Shown here: positions 1 through 11,660 of the stretch, one piece after another
Layout of the letters: each line of letters opens with the position of its first letter
Numbering within the stretch: position 1 is the first letter of the stretch
DNA from: Macrotis lagotis
Lineage: Eukaryota > Chordata > Mammalia > Peramelemorphia > Peramelidae
DNA length: 64,000 nt
Assembly (NCBI RefSeq): GCF_037893015.1
Contig: NC_133658.1
Span: forward strand, 62,515,136-62,579,135
Direction of reading: 5' to 3'
Translations under genes and position numbers: made by a program
The notes under the pieces: model-generated
What the model was told of the DNA's origin: nothing
The model's database searches: none
What the model saw: only the letters and a program-made list of their open reading frames with translations

Positions 1-1139
1 AATTTTAAACTGTAAAAATACAAAACCATCCATAGTTAGAGGATTGTACAAAAATGGAAGATGGGTCAGATTTGGCCTGTAGGCCATAGTTTACCAATCT
101 CTACCATAGAACTTTGCATATTCTTCTGAGTCTTAGTTGATGTTTTACACACTACTTTCCCTTTTTTTTGTTCTTTGTTACAAGAGATGATTGTATTAGG
201 AAAGAAGGATAAATTTGAAAATTAAAGTAAAACAGTAAAAATCAAGATTAAAGTACTGTCTCCTAAAAATAGTAATAGTGTCTTGTATCCCTTTCTCTTT
301 GGATTTTGAGGTCATAGTTTTCTTGAAAATATAGAATCATTATTGTAACTTTCGTGAGAAATGTTACTCTGCAGGCTTTGCTGCTCCCCCCCCCTTAGCT
401 TCTCTTAAGATCATTCTCAGAACAACAATTACATTGGCACTGGGCAAAGCTGCTATAGATGCTGCTCGTTAATACTGAGTGTAGACTACTATCCTTGGGT
501 TTCTTATAAGAAACTACCCAGCATGGGGGCTCTTAGGAAGATAAGAACTGCCTCTGTATCTATTGCCAATGATTGGATTAAATGGTCAAAATTTGATCAA
601 GTTGTCCAAAAAACTAATTATGTATTCAAAAAGATCTGTCCTCGAGTTCTGTTACTTGTAACCTGATAAACCTATGTTTCTTAAGTCTTAAAAGTCAGAT
701 CCAAGATGATGCTTGGAAGAATTTTTAACTTCTTATATGAGCAAGGGCAAGCCAGCCTCAGATTACCCTACCAAAGAGCATTGCTCCCTGCCATCCATGG
801 ACATAATGAAAACTGGCCAAACAAAAGAACTCATCACAGACCCAAGAGTAACATCAGAGGCAATCATGTTCCAAATCTAGACATTTGGGGGCAGACCTAA
901 CTGTCTTAATCAGTAAGCACTACCTGAATAGCTAAGTTATGCATTACGATCTCTTTTCAGAGGCTGTTTCTAAATGTTAAAGAACAAGAAATACTGATCA
1001 CCTCTCTAACCTCAGAAATTAGCCCCTCAAACCCAGGACATACCAAAAAAAGCATATTTATTAACTAAGATAATATTCCTTTTTCCATTTTCCATAAATA
1101 TATGATCTAAAACCATTGTCTCCATTTCCTTGCCATTCT
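1..1139. other. unassigned sequence left of the L2
   Basis: AT-rich with no repeat I can name and no coding signal; the 64-codon ORF at 706 has no recognisable motif. In human the gene 5' of GFOD2 is RANBP10; I cannot identify any of it here. Confidence 0.4.
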
Positions 1140-2179
1140 TTCATTTCTTACTTTCCACATCTGGTTCTAACCCCAATTTGCCTTATCGGGCAGCTTTTTC
1201 TGTCCTGATAAATTTTCAAACTCTTTTTAGTATTTGACACTATTGATCCTTTCCTACTGCCTACAAGCACATTCAGTTTTTTCTCCATCCTTAAAAAAAA
1301 CCACTCATTAGACCCTACTATCTCCTTAAGGTACCATCTAATTTCTCTTATTTTCATAGCCAAACTCCTAGACAAAGTCGTGTATTCTCCTGCCTCTTCT
1401 TCCTTTCCTTTCACTTGCTTCTCAATGTTCTGCAAACTGACTTCTGACCTCATTACAAAACTGAAATGACTGTCTTCCCAATTACCAATGACTTGTTAAT
1501 AGCCTGCTGGCTTTTTCTCTGACCACTCTTCAGATGCGATATTGATGTACCCTCTTCTCTGGGTTTTCATGACATTGTTCTTTTTGGTCTGTCTGACCTT
1601 TCTTCAGCTTTTCCCCTGGTTCATCATCCATCATGTGCCCTCCAACAATAGATCTTCTCCAAGGTTCCACCCTATATCTTCTATTCTCTCAACACCATTT
1701 ATGCCATTGACTCCCTTTGTCAGTCTGGTAAAATCAGTGGATTCTTAGAAAAATGTCTCTAAATGCATAAAATAAAATGAGAAACTTGGAAAGAAAACCA
1801 ATTAGGTTGAAATGTAGCTATCATCAAAATATTTTTAAAAACAAGTTAATAGACTCTAGGTTCAGAAGCTCTGATCTAGAATGTCTAATCTGGTAAACTC
1901 ACCAGTTCCAGTTAGTTAAACAGATGGCTCCCATCTATATGTCAGGACTAATCTCTCTCCTGAGCTCCAAGCAGGCATCTCCATCTATCTCTTGAATATT
2001 TCAGACTGGATGGCCCTCAAATGTCCAAAACAGAGCTCATCCCCCCCCCAAAATAAAACTTACTCCTCTTCCAAATTTCTTTATTTCTATTGAAGGCACC
2101 ACACACTTCCACGTCACCTTGATTTGGATCTTTAGTACTCTCTTTCCCTTACCCCACATAACCAATCTGTTGCCAAAAT

Positions 2180-2411
2180 TTGAAGTCTGGGCCTGGAGTT
2201 AGGAAGATCTCACTCAAATCCAGTCTCAGATACTTACTAGCTGAGTGACCCTACAAAAGTCACTTCACCTCTGCCTTTTTCAGTTTCCTCATCTGTGAAA
2301 TAGAGATAACACAAGCAACTACTTTGAGAATTGTTGTGAGGATCAAATGAGATAATATTTGTAAAGCACACTGCAAAACTTAAAACTGTATGTCAATACT
2401 ATAATTATCAT
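2180..2411 (+). repeat. MIR/CORE-SINE
   Basis: A MIR-type sequence has TACTAGCTGAGTGACC, the CORE region CAGTTTCCTCATCTGTGAAA and a TGTTGTGAGGATCAAATGAG tail. It interrupts the L2. Confidence 0.75.
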
Positions 2412-2584
2412 CTCTGACTCAACACCATCTCTCCTATCCACCCCCTTGTCCATACTTCTCCTTACATAAGCACTGATCTAGTTCAGGCCTTCATCACCTC
2501 TCTCCTCTATTTTTGCAACCTCCTCCTAATAAATCTGCTTTCAGACCTTGTCTGCTACAATGCATCTGTCCCTTGACTCATCTG

Positions 2585-2720
2585 AGGGGCAACTGGGTGG
2601 TGAAGTGGACTGAAAGGCAAGGGGACCTGAGTTCAAATCCTGCCTCAAACACCAGTCAGTGACTCTGGGCAGGTCATTTCACTGATTGCATCCTTCCCCC
2701 TCCAAAATTAAAAATAAGTA
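2585..2720 (+). mobile_element. tRNA-derived SINE, diverged
   Basis: GGGGCAACTGGGTGGTGAAG start, B box GAGTTCAAATCC, and CTGGGCAGGTCATTTCACTG. More diverged than its neighbour at 2725, so likely an older subfamily. Confidence 0.65.
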
Positions 2721-2724
2721 ACAT

Positions 2725-2869
2725 GGGGCGGCTAGATGGCACAGTGGATAAAGCATCGACCCTGGAGTCAGGAGTACCTGGGTTCAAATCCAGTCTCAGA
2801 CACTTAATAATTACCTAGCTGTGTGGCCTTGGGCAAGCCACTTAACCCTATTTGCCTTGCAAAAAAATA
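2725..2869 (+). mobile_element. tRNA-derived SINE
   Basis: Full-length copy with A box (TGGCACAGTGG), B box (GGTTCAAATCC) and TTGCCTTGCAAAAAA tail. AAAATAAG[T/G]AACA direct repeats flank it. Confidence 0.9.
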
Positions 2870-3377
2870 AAATAAGGAACAGGTGTGATCATGCCCCTCC
2901 TCACTCCCTGATTCTCACAGGGAGTGCCTTGGCACATCCAGCATTCTGGGAGTTTTGCCATGGGTACACCTCAAGACTCTCCCATTCCTGAGCCCCGACC
3001 TTGCACTCAGGTTACTAATTGTCTGTCTGTCTGAACTTCTGGAAGATCACAACAGCAGCAAAGTAGAATGCTTTGCTATGACTCCTGGGCACGAAAAAAA
3101 AAGACATTTCAAAGAGAGCCAGACTGCCCATTGGCTCCTCATTGTGACCAACTTAAATATGTGAAGAAAAAAGTCTGAGAGGTGATGCCTTAGTTCTCCC
3201 TTGAATCCATCCTCCTGAGGTACAGTCCCAGCCATGATCCTCCTCTACTCCCATCAATACCAGTGGCTCCCTATTACCTCTAGGATCAGCTAGAAAGTGT
3301 TTAGCTTTACCACTTGGGTCCACCCTAGCCTCCCTTCCCTTCCCTTCCCAACTCTTGTCTATCTATATTGGCCTCCT

Positions 3378-3605
3378 GGAGGAGTTTGGTAGTGCAGTAG
3401 ATAGAGTGCTGGGCCCTGAGTTAGGAACATTAGAGTTCAAATCTAGCCTGGTGTAGTGGTGGACAAATCATTTAACTTATTAGCTTCAGTTTTCTTATCT
3501 GTAAAATGGGGATAACAAAACTATCTCCCTCTCAGGGTTGTCAGGATTAAATGATAGAATATCCGTAAAATGCCTGGTATACAACAGTCTCTTAATAATG
3601 CTTGT
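3378..3605 (+). repeat. MIR/CORE-SINE
   Basis: TTCAAATCTAGCCTGGTG, then CAGTTTTCTTATCTGTAAAA and GGTTGTCAGGATTAAATGA, the MIR CORE and tail order. Followed by a polypyrimidine tract. Confidence 0.75.
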
Positions 3606-3690
3606 TTACTTCTTTTCCTCCCTTCCTTTCTTCCTTTCTCCTTCCTCCTTCCCTCCCTACTTCCTTCCTCCCTCCCTTCCTTCCTCCATT
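3606..3690 (+). repeat. polypyrimidine (TTCC/TCCC) tract
   Basis: About 85 bases of almost pure C/T built from imperfect TTCC and TCCC units at the 3' end of a MIR. ORFs across it are artefacts. Confidence 0.9.
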
Positions 3691-4059
3691 GGACACCCTG
3701 AACCTTTTCCCAGACATACTGAATTCATCTTCAAGTATGAAGGACAAACACCAAAATCCTACCTTCTGTACCTTTCTTCTGCTGATTATCTCCAATTGAT
3801 CCTGTCTTGATTATACAGAATTGTTTGCCTGTTGATGTCCCCATTGTACTGTAAACTCCCTGGGAACAGAAGCTTTTTCCTTTCTTGAGAGTCCCCAGTG
3901 CTTAGCACAATTCTTGGCTTAATTAATGCTTGTTTACCATGGACTATTTGGAGCTGAAAGGCAGAGGAAAAGGAGAAATACTGTATTGGAAATATAGTGG
4001 AAATATCATAGAATGACCTCATTATGTTGGGGAAAAGGTACAGAGGTGAGGCAAAAATC

Positions 4060-5950
4060 ATTTGTCTAACGACCTAGAGGGGAAATGTCTCTAAATTTGC
4101 ACATGTGATTCTTTTGAGCCATTGAGATTCTGCTCTGCTCATAGAACACACCACCTTCTTTGATGCAGGCATGCATCCCGGTATCTCTTCTTCTGACCTC
4201 CAAGTGAGCACCTGCCACGTGTGAGTTCTGTATAATAGTTTTGGGTAATATGTTTGGCATTGGACTAATATAGTTGTACTCTCTGCAGTAGAGTTTGGAT
4301 GCTTGGCAGTTTAGTTCAAGAAAGGACCTCATTTTCTGTATCCTCTCCTACCAAGGTGATCTTTAGAATCTTCCTAAGACAATTCACATGCAAGCCATTT
4401 AGTTTCCTAGCATGGGGCTGGTGGATGCTCCAGTTCTCACAATAATGAGGTTGGCACAATGACCATAGATCTTCAGTTTGGTAGTCAATCTAATACCTCT
4501 TCTCTTTTATACTTTCCCTTAGGGCCTCCAAAACACTGAGCTAGATCCGGCAATAAGTGCATCAACTCATCATCTATGTATATATCCCTGGAGAGCATTC
4601 TGCCAAGGTAAGTATTCAAAAGGTCTCTATTTGTTGTATAAATGCTGGTCCCACATAGGGTTTGATGCAGGTTAGTGGAAAATCTCTGTTTTCTTAGTGT
4701 TAATTGTCAACCAAACTTAGCACAAGTGGCAGAGAATCAACCCATATTCTGCTGCATCTTAGCCTCAGAGACCAGGCACAATCATCTTCAAACAAAAAGT
4801 GTACCAATTTTCCCTCTACTGTGTCTTGGCTTGAAGCCTTTTCAAGGGAAATTGTTTACCATAAGTCTGGGAGTTAGCCCTAATGATGTTTGTGTCTTCA
4901 CTTGAAAACTTCTGACAGCATCAAGAAAAAAAAAACATACTAAAAAGCAGCTAAATGGCATAGTGGATAAGAGCATCAGCCCTGGTGTCAGGAGGACCTG
5001 AGTTCAAATCCAGCCTCAGATACCTAATGATTACTAAGCTGTGTGACCTTGGGCAAGTCACTTAACCCCAATGCCTTGCAAAAAACAAAAACAAAAACAA
5101 AAGCATGGTATTGGATTCTTAGGTGACTGGGAAAGTGTGAGAGCATTGTCCATGATACAGAACCTGGGCAAGCCTGCCATCATGAAACTGATGAAATTCT
5201 CTGGGCAACCAAATTTTACCATAGTCTTCCACAAGCCTTCATGACTGATAGTTCCAAAAGCCTTGATCAGATTGATGAGTAGTGTGTACAGACCTAGGAT
5301 CTGCTTCTGTTATTTTTCCTGGCATTACTACCAGCAGACACTTTGTCAACCATTCCTTGGCCCTTTCTGAAGACTCACTGACTTTCAGGTAGATCACCAT
5401 CTTCCAGGTGAAGGATCAGCTGATTAAGGAAGACCCTGAAAAGAATCTTTCTGTCATTGACTAAGAAAAAGACCCCTGTGATTGTCCCAGGACAACCTTT
5501 TTCCTTTTCCTTTATAGAGATGGACAATGGAGGCTTCCTTGAACTTCTAAGGCAAAATTTCTTCTGGCCTTATAACCCCAGGATTTCAGACAGCTTTTGT
5601 ATGAGCATTTTTGTAAATCTCAGACTAGAATCAGCACCAGGTGCTTTGCCACATGAAAGCAACCTAATGATATTCAAAGCCTCTTCACTTGGAACTTTGA
5701 TTAGAGAGGAAATAACTTCGACTTGAGGCATTCGGTCAATGGCTTCAAATTTGGATGATGATGCTCTGCTGGGAGCCCTATCAAAGTGTTCAGCCCATAT
5801 TTCCAGGATCAGTGCTCCATTAGCACTGAGTAGTTGAGATATACCAAAGATAAATAGCCTTTAGGGCATTACAGAAGCTCTTTGGATTATTACTATCAGT
5901 TTAAAATTCAGTCTTATCTGTCTTTTTACTGAGTGTATGGAGTATTCATA
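4060..5950 (-). mobile_element. RTE-like LINE, RT and C-terminal part (interrupted)
   Basis: The - strand gives recognisable non-LTR RT sequence with stops and frameshifts: AEHFDRAPSRASSSKFEAID near 5780, SCGKAPGADSS near 5640, HLEDGDLPESQ near 5400, a decayed KAFGTISHEGLWKT near 5230, and the tail NCLRKILKIT and GGQKKRYRDA at about 4350-4170. A SINE (4941-5101) interrupts it. I name the clade as RTE-like from these motifs; a clade search would settle it. Confidence 0.75.
4941..5101 (+). mobile_element. tRNA-derived SINE within RTE-like LINE
   Basis: AAGCAGCTAAATGGCATAGTGG start, GAGTTCAAATCC B box, TGACCTTGGGCAAGTCACTT, and a tail of AAAAAC units. Confidence 0.85.
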
Positions 5951-6639
5951 GAGGACTAGCACCTCTGGTATGGGGGCTGCTAAACCCTTTTCAGGGCCAG
6001 TTATTCACTTTTGATGTCCACCTGCCACCCAACTCTGACCAGTGGTTTCAAGAAGCTCCATTCAGCATGTGCAGCAGCCACATCTCAGTAAAACCATCTC
6101 CATCTCAACCAGGTTGAGAATACCCAACAGGACTCAAATTCATCAGTGAATTGGGGAAGGAGGTATCTACCCCAAACATGTGATTACTTCCCCTGATGAA
6201 ATGCACACATGTTTGTAATGAGGGCAAAGAAGAAAATGTTACTGGAGCTCTTAGAGCTTGGTCAGATGTAGAAGAGACCAAGGTCATCCACTGTGCCCCA
6301 AACCATCACCATCTATTTTTGATTTTTTGTCTTGTTATTGGACTCTAATGACTCTAGAAGAGAGAGACTGATGACTTCACACAACTCTGCCTCCCTTAAA
6401 TACAATTTACTCAAAAGTCAAAAGACATCACCCATACTATTTTACTATTTCATTATTTTGTCCATTTACTATTCAACTGTCACATTATTTTATCATTTCC
6501 CTATGTTACAATTTTACTATGGCAACCAGAAAATGATGAGGCAGCAGGTGTGGATATATTGGGAGATACAACCCTTCACATAGGTGGTCCAGGCCACCAG
6601 GTCACCTTTCCATTGCCTGCAGCAGCAGTGAGACTCAGC

Positions 6640-7440
6640 AACCCACCTTTGTCTGAGTGTCCTTTTGAGGTACTGCACTGCTCATCTCCTGGTGTGAGAA
6701 GGGGCTAAAAAAAGTGCCCTAAAAGTGATCTTCTTCACTAATCCTGGCCTGCTTACCACAGTGGGCAGGGGATTCCACCTTGTAAAAACACACAAAAAAT
6801 TGTACAAAAACTTTTGTGAAGATGATTCCACTCTCTTGTGGAATGTGCTCATGCTTATAGACAACACAAAATCCAGTAGACTGAAACCTGAAAGACCAAC
6901 AGTTTTTGATGCAAGAGAATTCAGCAAGCTGGCAGATGGAGACCAGCTCACTGAAGTTGAAGCTGGATACACATATTTCTGGAATGGCCACAGTAAAGGG
7001 TTGCACCTTGAAGTTGATTAAAGTTTTGCAATCAAAACCAATAAAGTCAACAAGTTTGTTTGTCTCCCAAAAGGAATGATTGACAGGCTCATGACAATGC
7101 AATTGCCACTTGCAGGAAAACACCAGGCCGATAACTCTGCTCCCACCATGATGATCTCTGTTGAGGTTAAAAATTTTTTTTTTCTTAAGACTTGGAGACC
7201 CTCATTATCAAAGTGCCAAATGAAGCCAGTTTTGTAATTCTGGGTGACTTTAGTGGTACAGTAGGCACAGACTATCAGATATGGTGGTGAGTCCTTGGAA
7301 ATGGAGTTGGAGTCATTTAATGCTGAAGACTTGTGTATCTTGGGAGCTTCTCATCACCAAAACTATCTTCCATTTATCTAAAAATAATAAAACATTTTGG
7401 ATGTATCCTTGCAATAAAAATTGACTTTTAGTAAACATCA
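6640..7440 (+). mobile_element. RTE-like LINE, endonuclease part
   Basis: The + strand reads an apurinic-type endonuclease domain in broken frames: LLWNVLMLIDN, RPTVFDAREFSKLADG, LTEVEAGYTYFW, CLPKGMIDRLMTMQLPLAGK, then FVILGDFSGTVGTDYQIW and LLITKTIFHL near 7350. GDFS corresponds to the conserved GDFN catalytic region. It matches the domain expected upstream of the RT on the opposite strand at 4060-5950. Confidence 0.72.
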
Positions 7441-7444
7441 TTTT

Positions 7445-7620
7445 TAAAAGATTTAATAATAATTTTTTCCAGTAACATGTAAAGATAGTTTTCAACATTT
7501 TGGGTGAGATTTTTGAGTTCCACATTTTTCTGCCTACCTTCCTCTTCCCCCTTCCTCATGACAGCAGTAATCTGATATAGATTATACATGTACAATCATG
7601 TTTAACATATTTCTATATTA
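7445..7620 (-). mobile_element. old L1 3' end (outer element of a nest)
   Basis: The - strand L1 3'UTR signature (TTTTCCAGTAACATGTAAAGATAGTTTTCAAC on +) runs to ATATTTCTATATTAG at 7606-7620 and appears to resume at 10838 (CACATTGTAAAAAAAGAAGA). It is split by the + strand L1. Confidence 0.7.
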
Positions 7621-8129
7621 GAACATACATTATAATCAACTATGATGGACTTAGCTCTTTCTTTGTCAGCAGTTCAGTAACCAAGGACATTTTTTTTTCA
7701 TTTTTGTGAGGTAATGGGGGTAAGTGACTTGCCCAAAGTCATACAGCTAGTAAGTATCAAGAGTCTGAGGCCACATTTGAACTCAGATCTTCCTGACTCC
7801 ATTACTGGTGATCGCACCACCTAACTTGCACCATCCAAGGACAATTCTAGAAGACTTATGACAGAAAATGCCGTGCACATCTAGAGAAAGAACTATGGAA
7901 TTTGAATGCAGATCAAAGCATACTTTCACATTTTAAAATTTAATTTGTTTTTTCCCTTTTCTCATGTTTTATCTTTTAGTTCTGATTCTTCTTTCACAAA
8001 AGGACTAATATGGAAATGTGTTGAGCTTCATTGTATAAGTACAACCTATTCCAGATTACTCATTTCCATGGGGAGGAGGAGGGAAAGGAGGGAGATAGAA
8101 AAATGTGGAACTCAAAAGTTTACAAAAAA
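7621..8129 (+). mobile_element. L1 3' end on +, split by SINE and L1
   Basis: The + strand 3'UTR (GATGGACTTAGCTC, CATCTAGAGAAAGAACTATG, GAATGCAGATCAAAGCATAC) is interrupted by a SINE at 7690-7827 and then by an L1 on - at about 8130-10754. Its last bases (AATGAATGTTGAAAATTATC) reappear at 10767-10818. Confidence 0.7.
7690..7827 (-). mobile_element. tRNA-derived SINE, - strand
   Basis: Reversed SINE from TTTTTTTTCATTTTTG to a decayed 5' end. Near-identical ACCAAGGACA and ATCCAAGGACA repeats flank it. Confidence 0.75.
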
Positions 8130-10754
8130 TATATATATATATTTTTATCCATAGGGTTTTTTTTTTTGGTTTGGTTTGGTTTTTCTTCCTCTGGATGTGG
8201 ATAGATTTGTCCATAGAGTCTCCTAGGGTTGTCCTAGATCTCTGAACTGCTGAGAGGAGCTGCATCCATCAAGGTTGATCAACTCACAATGCTATTGTTA
8301 ATGTGTACAGTCTTCTTTTGGTTCTAGTCCCTTCACTTAGCATTAGTTCCTGTAATTTGTTCCATGCTTCTCTAGAGTCTGACCATTCATGGTTTCTTAT
8401 AGAACAATAGTACTCCATAACTTATATACCATAAAGTGTTTAACCATTCCCCAATTGATGGGTATCCTCTCGATTTCCAATTCTTTGTCACCACAAAAAG
8501 CACTACTATGAATGTTTTAGAACATTTTCCCATTTTTTTTTATGATTTCTTCTAGATATAGTTCTAGTATTAGTAAAGCTGGATCAAAATTATGATCAGT
8601 TTTATTGTTCTTTGGGCATAATTCCATATTGTTCTCCAGAATGGTTGGATCAGTCCACAATTCCACCAGCAATGTATTAATGTCCCAATCTTCCTACAAT
8701 CTCTCCAACATTGTTTTCCCTTTTTGTCATCTTAACCAATCAGATAGGTGTGAGATATGGTACTTCATAGTTGTTTTAATTTGCATTTCTCTAATCAGTA
8801 ATGATTTGGAGCATTTTTTTCATATGATTTTATATAACTCTAATTTCTTCATTTGGAAACTGTCTATTCATATTCTTTGACCATTTATCAATTGGGAAAT
8901 GATTTGTAACCTTATAAATTTGGTGCAATTCTCTATTTATTTTAGAAATGAGACCTTTATCAGAATTCTCAGCTATGAAAATTGTTTCCCAGTTTTCTGC
9001 TTTCCTTCTAATCTTGGCAGCATTGGTTTTATTAGTGTAAACCTTTTTTAATTTAATATAGTCAAATTCATCCATTTTGCAATTCATAATGTACTCGATT
9101 TCTTGTTTGATCATAAATTTCCCCCTTTCCATAGATCTGACAGATTATTTCTTGATCTGTTAACTGGTCTATGGTATGCACTTTATGTCTAAATCCTGTA
9201 CCCTTTTGGACCTTATTTTGGCATTTAGGGTATGAGATGTGGGTCTGTGCCTAGTTTTTACCATTCTGTTTTCCAGTTTTTTCATCAATTTTTGTCAATT
9301 AGTGAGTTCTCATCACAGAAACTAATGTCTTTGGGTGTGTCAAACAGATTTACTGTAGTCATTTACTACTGTTTCTTATCCTAATCCACTGATCCATTAC
9401 TCTATTTCTTAACCAGTACCAGGCAGTTTTTATGACTGTCACTTTATAGTATAGTTATAGATCTGGTAAAGTTAGGTCACCTACTTTTACATTTTTTTTT
9501 TCAATCAACTCCCTTGACATTCTTGACCTTTTGTTGCTCCACGTGAATTTTGTTACTAGTTTTTCTAGCTTGGTAAAATAGTTATTTGGTAGTTTGATTG
9601 GTATGGAACTGAATAAGTAATTTAATTTGGATAGAATTGTCATTTTTATTATATTAACCGGACCTAACATGAGCAATTGACATTTTTCCAATTGTGTGAG
9701 AAGTGCTTTGTAATTGTGTTCATACAGTTTCTGCATTTGCTTAAGAGGTAGATTCCCAAGTATTTAATGTTGTCTGCAGTTACTTTAAGTGGAATTTCTC
9801 TATCTCTTGTTCTTGGATTCTGTTGTTCATATATATAGAAAAACTGATGATTTATGTGAGTTTATTGTATATCATGTTACTTTGCTGAATTTGTTGTTTC
9901 AAGTAATTCTTTAGGTATCATCATATCATCTACAAAGAGTGAAAGTTTTGTTTCCTCATTGCCAATTCTGATTCCTTCAATTTCTTTTTCTTCTCTTGTT
10001 GCTAAGGCTAACATTTCTAATACTATGTTGAATAGTTATGATGATAAAGGGTATCCTTGTTTTCACCCCTGATCTTATTGGAAATGCTCCTAGCCCCATT
10101 ACATATATTTGTTGATGGTTTTAGATATAAACTGCTTATTATTTTAAGGGAAACTCCATTTATTCTTATACTCTCTAGTGTTTTTAATACGAATGGATGG
10201 TGTATTTTATAAAAGCCTTTTTCAGCATCTATTGAGATAATCATATGATCTCTGTTGATTTTGTTATTGACATATTCAATTATGTTTGAGTGTTTTCCTA
10301 ACACTGAACCATCCCTGCTTACTTGGTATAAATCTTACCTGATCATGAGTAGTAACTTACTGTAATCTCTTTGCTAAAATTTTATTTAAGATTTTTGCAT
10401 TAATGTTCATTAGGGAGAGGTTGGTCTATAATTTTCTTTGGTTTCTTCCTGTTTAGGTTATCAATATTATATTGATGTCATAAAAGGAATTTGGCAGAAC
10501 TCTTATTTTTAAAATAGTTTATGTAGAATTGGAGTTAATTATTCCTTAAATGTTTGGTTTATAAGAATTCATGTGTAAATTCATCTGGACCTGGAGATTT
10601 TTTCTCTTAGGGAGTTTATTGATGGTTTCTTCAATTTCTTCTTCTGAAGTGGAGTTATTTAAGTATTTTATGTCCTCTTCTGTTAATCTGGGCAGTTTGT
10701 ATTTTTGTAAATATTCATCCATTTCACAAAATTTATAAACATTTTTGGCATACG
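8130..10754 (-). mobile_element. L1, 2.6 kb, ORF2 RT to 3' end
   Basis: Reading - strand: RT segment [20 protein letters not shown] at about 10240, F-V-D-D at 9925-9936 in place of the catalytic F-A-D-D, NYLFSSIPIKLPNNYF near 9600, and NWETIFIAENSDKGLISKIN near 8970. Frameshifts and stops are frequent. It is inserted in the 3'UTR of a + strand L1. Confidence 0.85.
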
Positions 10755-10897
10755 GTTGGGGAAAAATGAATGTTGAAAATTATCTTTGCGTATAATTGAA
10801 AAAATAAAATAACATTAAAACCATTTCCATATTAGTCACATTGTAAAAAAAGAAGAATCAGAACTGAAGAGAAAAAAAAACAAAAGGAAAAAACACA
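10755..10897. mobile_element. resumption of the two outer L1 elements of the nest
   Basis: 10755-10821 continues the + strand L1 3' end (ATCTTTGCGTATAATTGAAA, A-rich tail). From about 10822 (CCATTTCCATATTAG, a duplicate of 7605-7620) the outer - strand L1 resumes. Confidence 0.6.
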
Positions 10898-11070
10898 GGG
10901 TCTGCTGCTAGGTGGCGCAGTGGATAGAGCCCTGGAGTCAGGAGGACCCGAGTTCAAATCCGACCTCAGACACTTCATAATGAACTCGCTGTGTGGCCTC
11001 GGGCAAGCCACTTCACCCCATTGCCTTGCAAAAAAAAAAAAACCCTTAAAAAATAAATAAAATTTAAAAA
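10898..11070 (+). mobile_element. tRNA-derived SINE beside the CpG island
   Basis: Contains GCTGCTAGGTGGCGCAGTGG, GAGTTCAAATCC, GGGCAAGCCACTTCACCCC and a long A tail. A short deletion is present after GATAGAGC. Confidence 0.85.
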
Positions 11071-11136
11071 ATGATGGGGAAATGCAAGGGCTGCCGGCGG
11101 GGCAGTGTTGTGAACGCCATCACGAAACCGCCAAAA

Positions 11137-11182
11137 TGTGTGTTGGAAACTCTCTTTGCGTGTAATTGGAAAGAACAAAGTG
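11137..11182 (+). repeat. L1 3' end relic at CpG island edge
   Basis: GTGTGTTGGAAACTCTCTTTGCGTGTAATTGGAAAG resembles the terminal bases of L1 3'UTRs elsewhere in the window (for example 10770-10800). It runs directly into GC-rich promoter sequence. Confidence 0.45.
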
Positions 11183-11474
11183 TTTAAGAGAAAGAGAGAG
11201 GTGCGGGAGGCCCGGATGGCAGCGGACGGGGACGGGAAGCGGAGGCACCTGCCCGGCGCGCCGGCCCCTCGGCGCAGGCGCAGACCGCTCCCATCCTGCC
11301 CCGAGCGCGGCCTGGCCCCGGGGGGACGGGAGAGCCGCGGCTGCCCGCCAGGGGGCGCCCCGGTGCCGCCCGGGACCCCTCCCCCCTCCCCCGCGGGGCG
11401 CCGGGGCCTCGCTCTGAGCGCCGCCGCGCCGGGCCGGGGCCTTTAAGAGCCGGGCGGGCGGGGGGCGGGGCTCG

Positions 11475-11660
11475 GGCATGCGCGCCGAGGCCTCCCCGCG
11501 GCCCCGCCCCTCGCCGAGCCCCGGGCTCCTTAGAAACGGCCGCGGTCCGGGCCACGCGAGGCCGCCGCCGCCGCCCGCTCTGCCCCGCCGCCCGCTCCGC
11601 CCCGCGCCGGGAGGGCATGCGGGCGGGCCGGGCCGCGCCTCGGCGGGCCCCGCGCACCAG
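11475..11660 (+). other. GFOD2: candidate GFOD2 exon 1 (noncoding)
   Basis: The 3' boundary is a near-perfect donor, CACCAG|GTGAGAG, at 11660/11661. The 5' boundary is a guess, placed just downstream of the TTTAAG element and GC boxes; initiation is likely dispersed. ATGs at 11478 and 11617 occur in the candidate exon, but after joining to exon 2 both frames hit a stop (57701 and 57681) before the GFOD2 ATG, so the exon would be untranslated. The implied first intron is about 46 kb. Confidence 0.55.

Larger units (their letters stand above)
1140..3945 (+). mobile_element. L2-type LINE, old, interrupted
   Basis: The + strand holds L2 landmarks in order: VFDTIDP-type RT sequence near 1227, the TGTCCAAAACAGAGCTCATC segment near 2018, AACCAATCTGTTGCCAAAAT near 2160, GGCCTTCATCACCTC near 2486, CAGTGGCTCCCTATTACCTC near 3260, and the 3' end with TGTAAACTCCCTGGGAACAG and CAGTGCTTAGCACAATTCTT near 3850-3920. 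MIR and SINE copies interrupt it. Low identity implies an old insertion. Confidence 0.6.

Noticed and set aside
1148..1453. A 101-codon ORF on -
   Set aside because: It is antisense to an L2-like segment and has no recognisable domain.
3538..3810. Overlapping ORFs of 65-90 codons on both strands
   Set aside because: They read through the polypyrimidine tract and a MIR tail; no domain.
11617..11660. N-terminal extension of GFOD2 from an in-frame ATG in candidate exon 1
   Set aside because: After splicing to exon 2 the frame meets TGA at 57681 before the main ATG.
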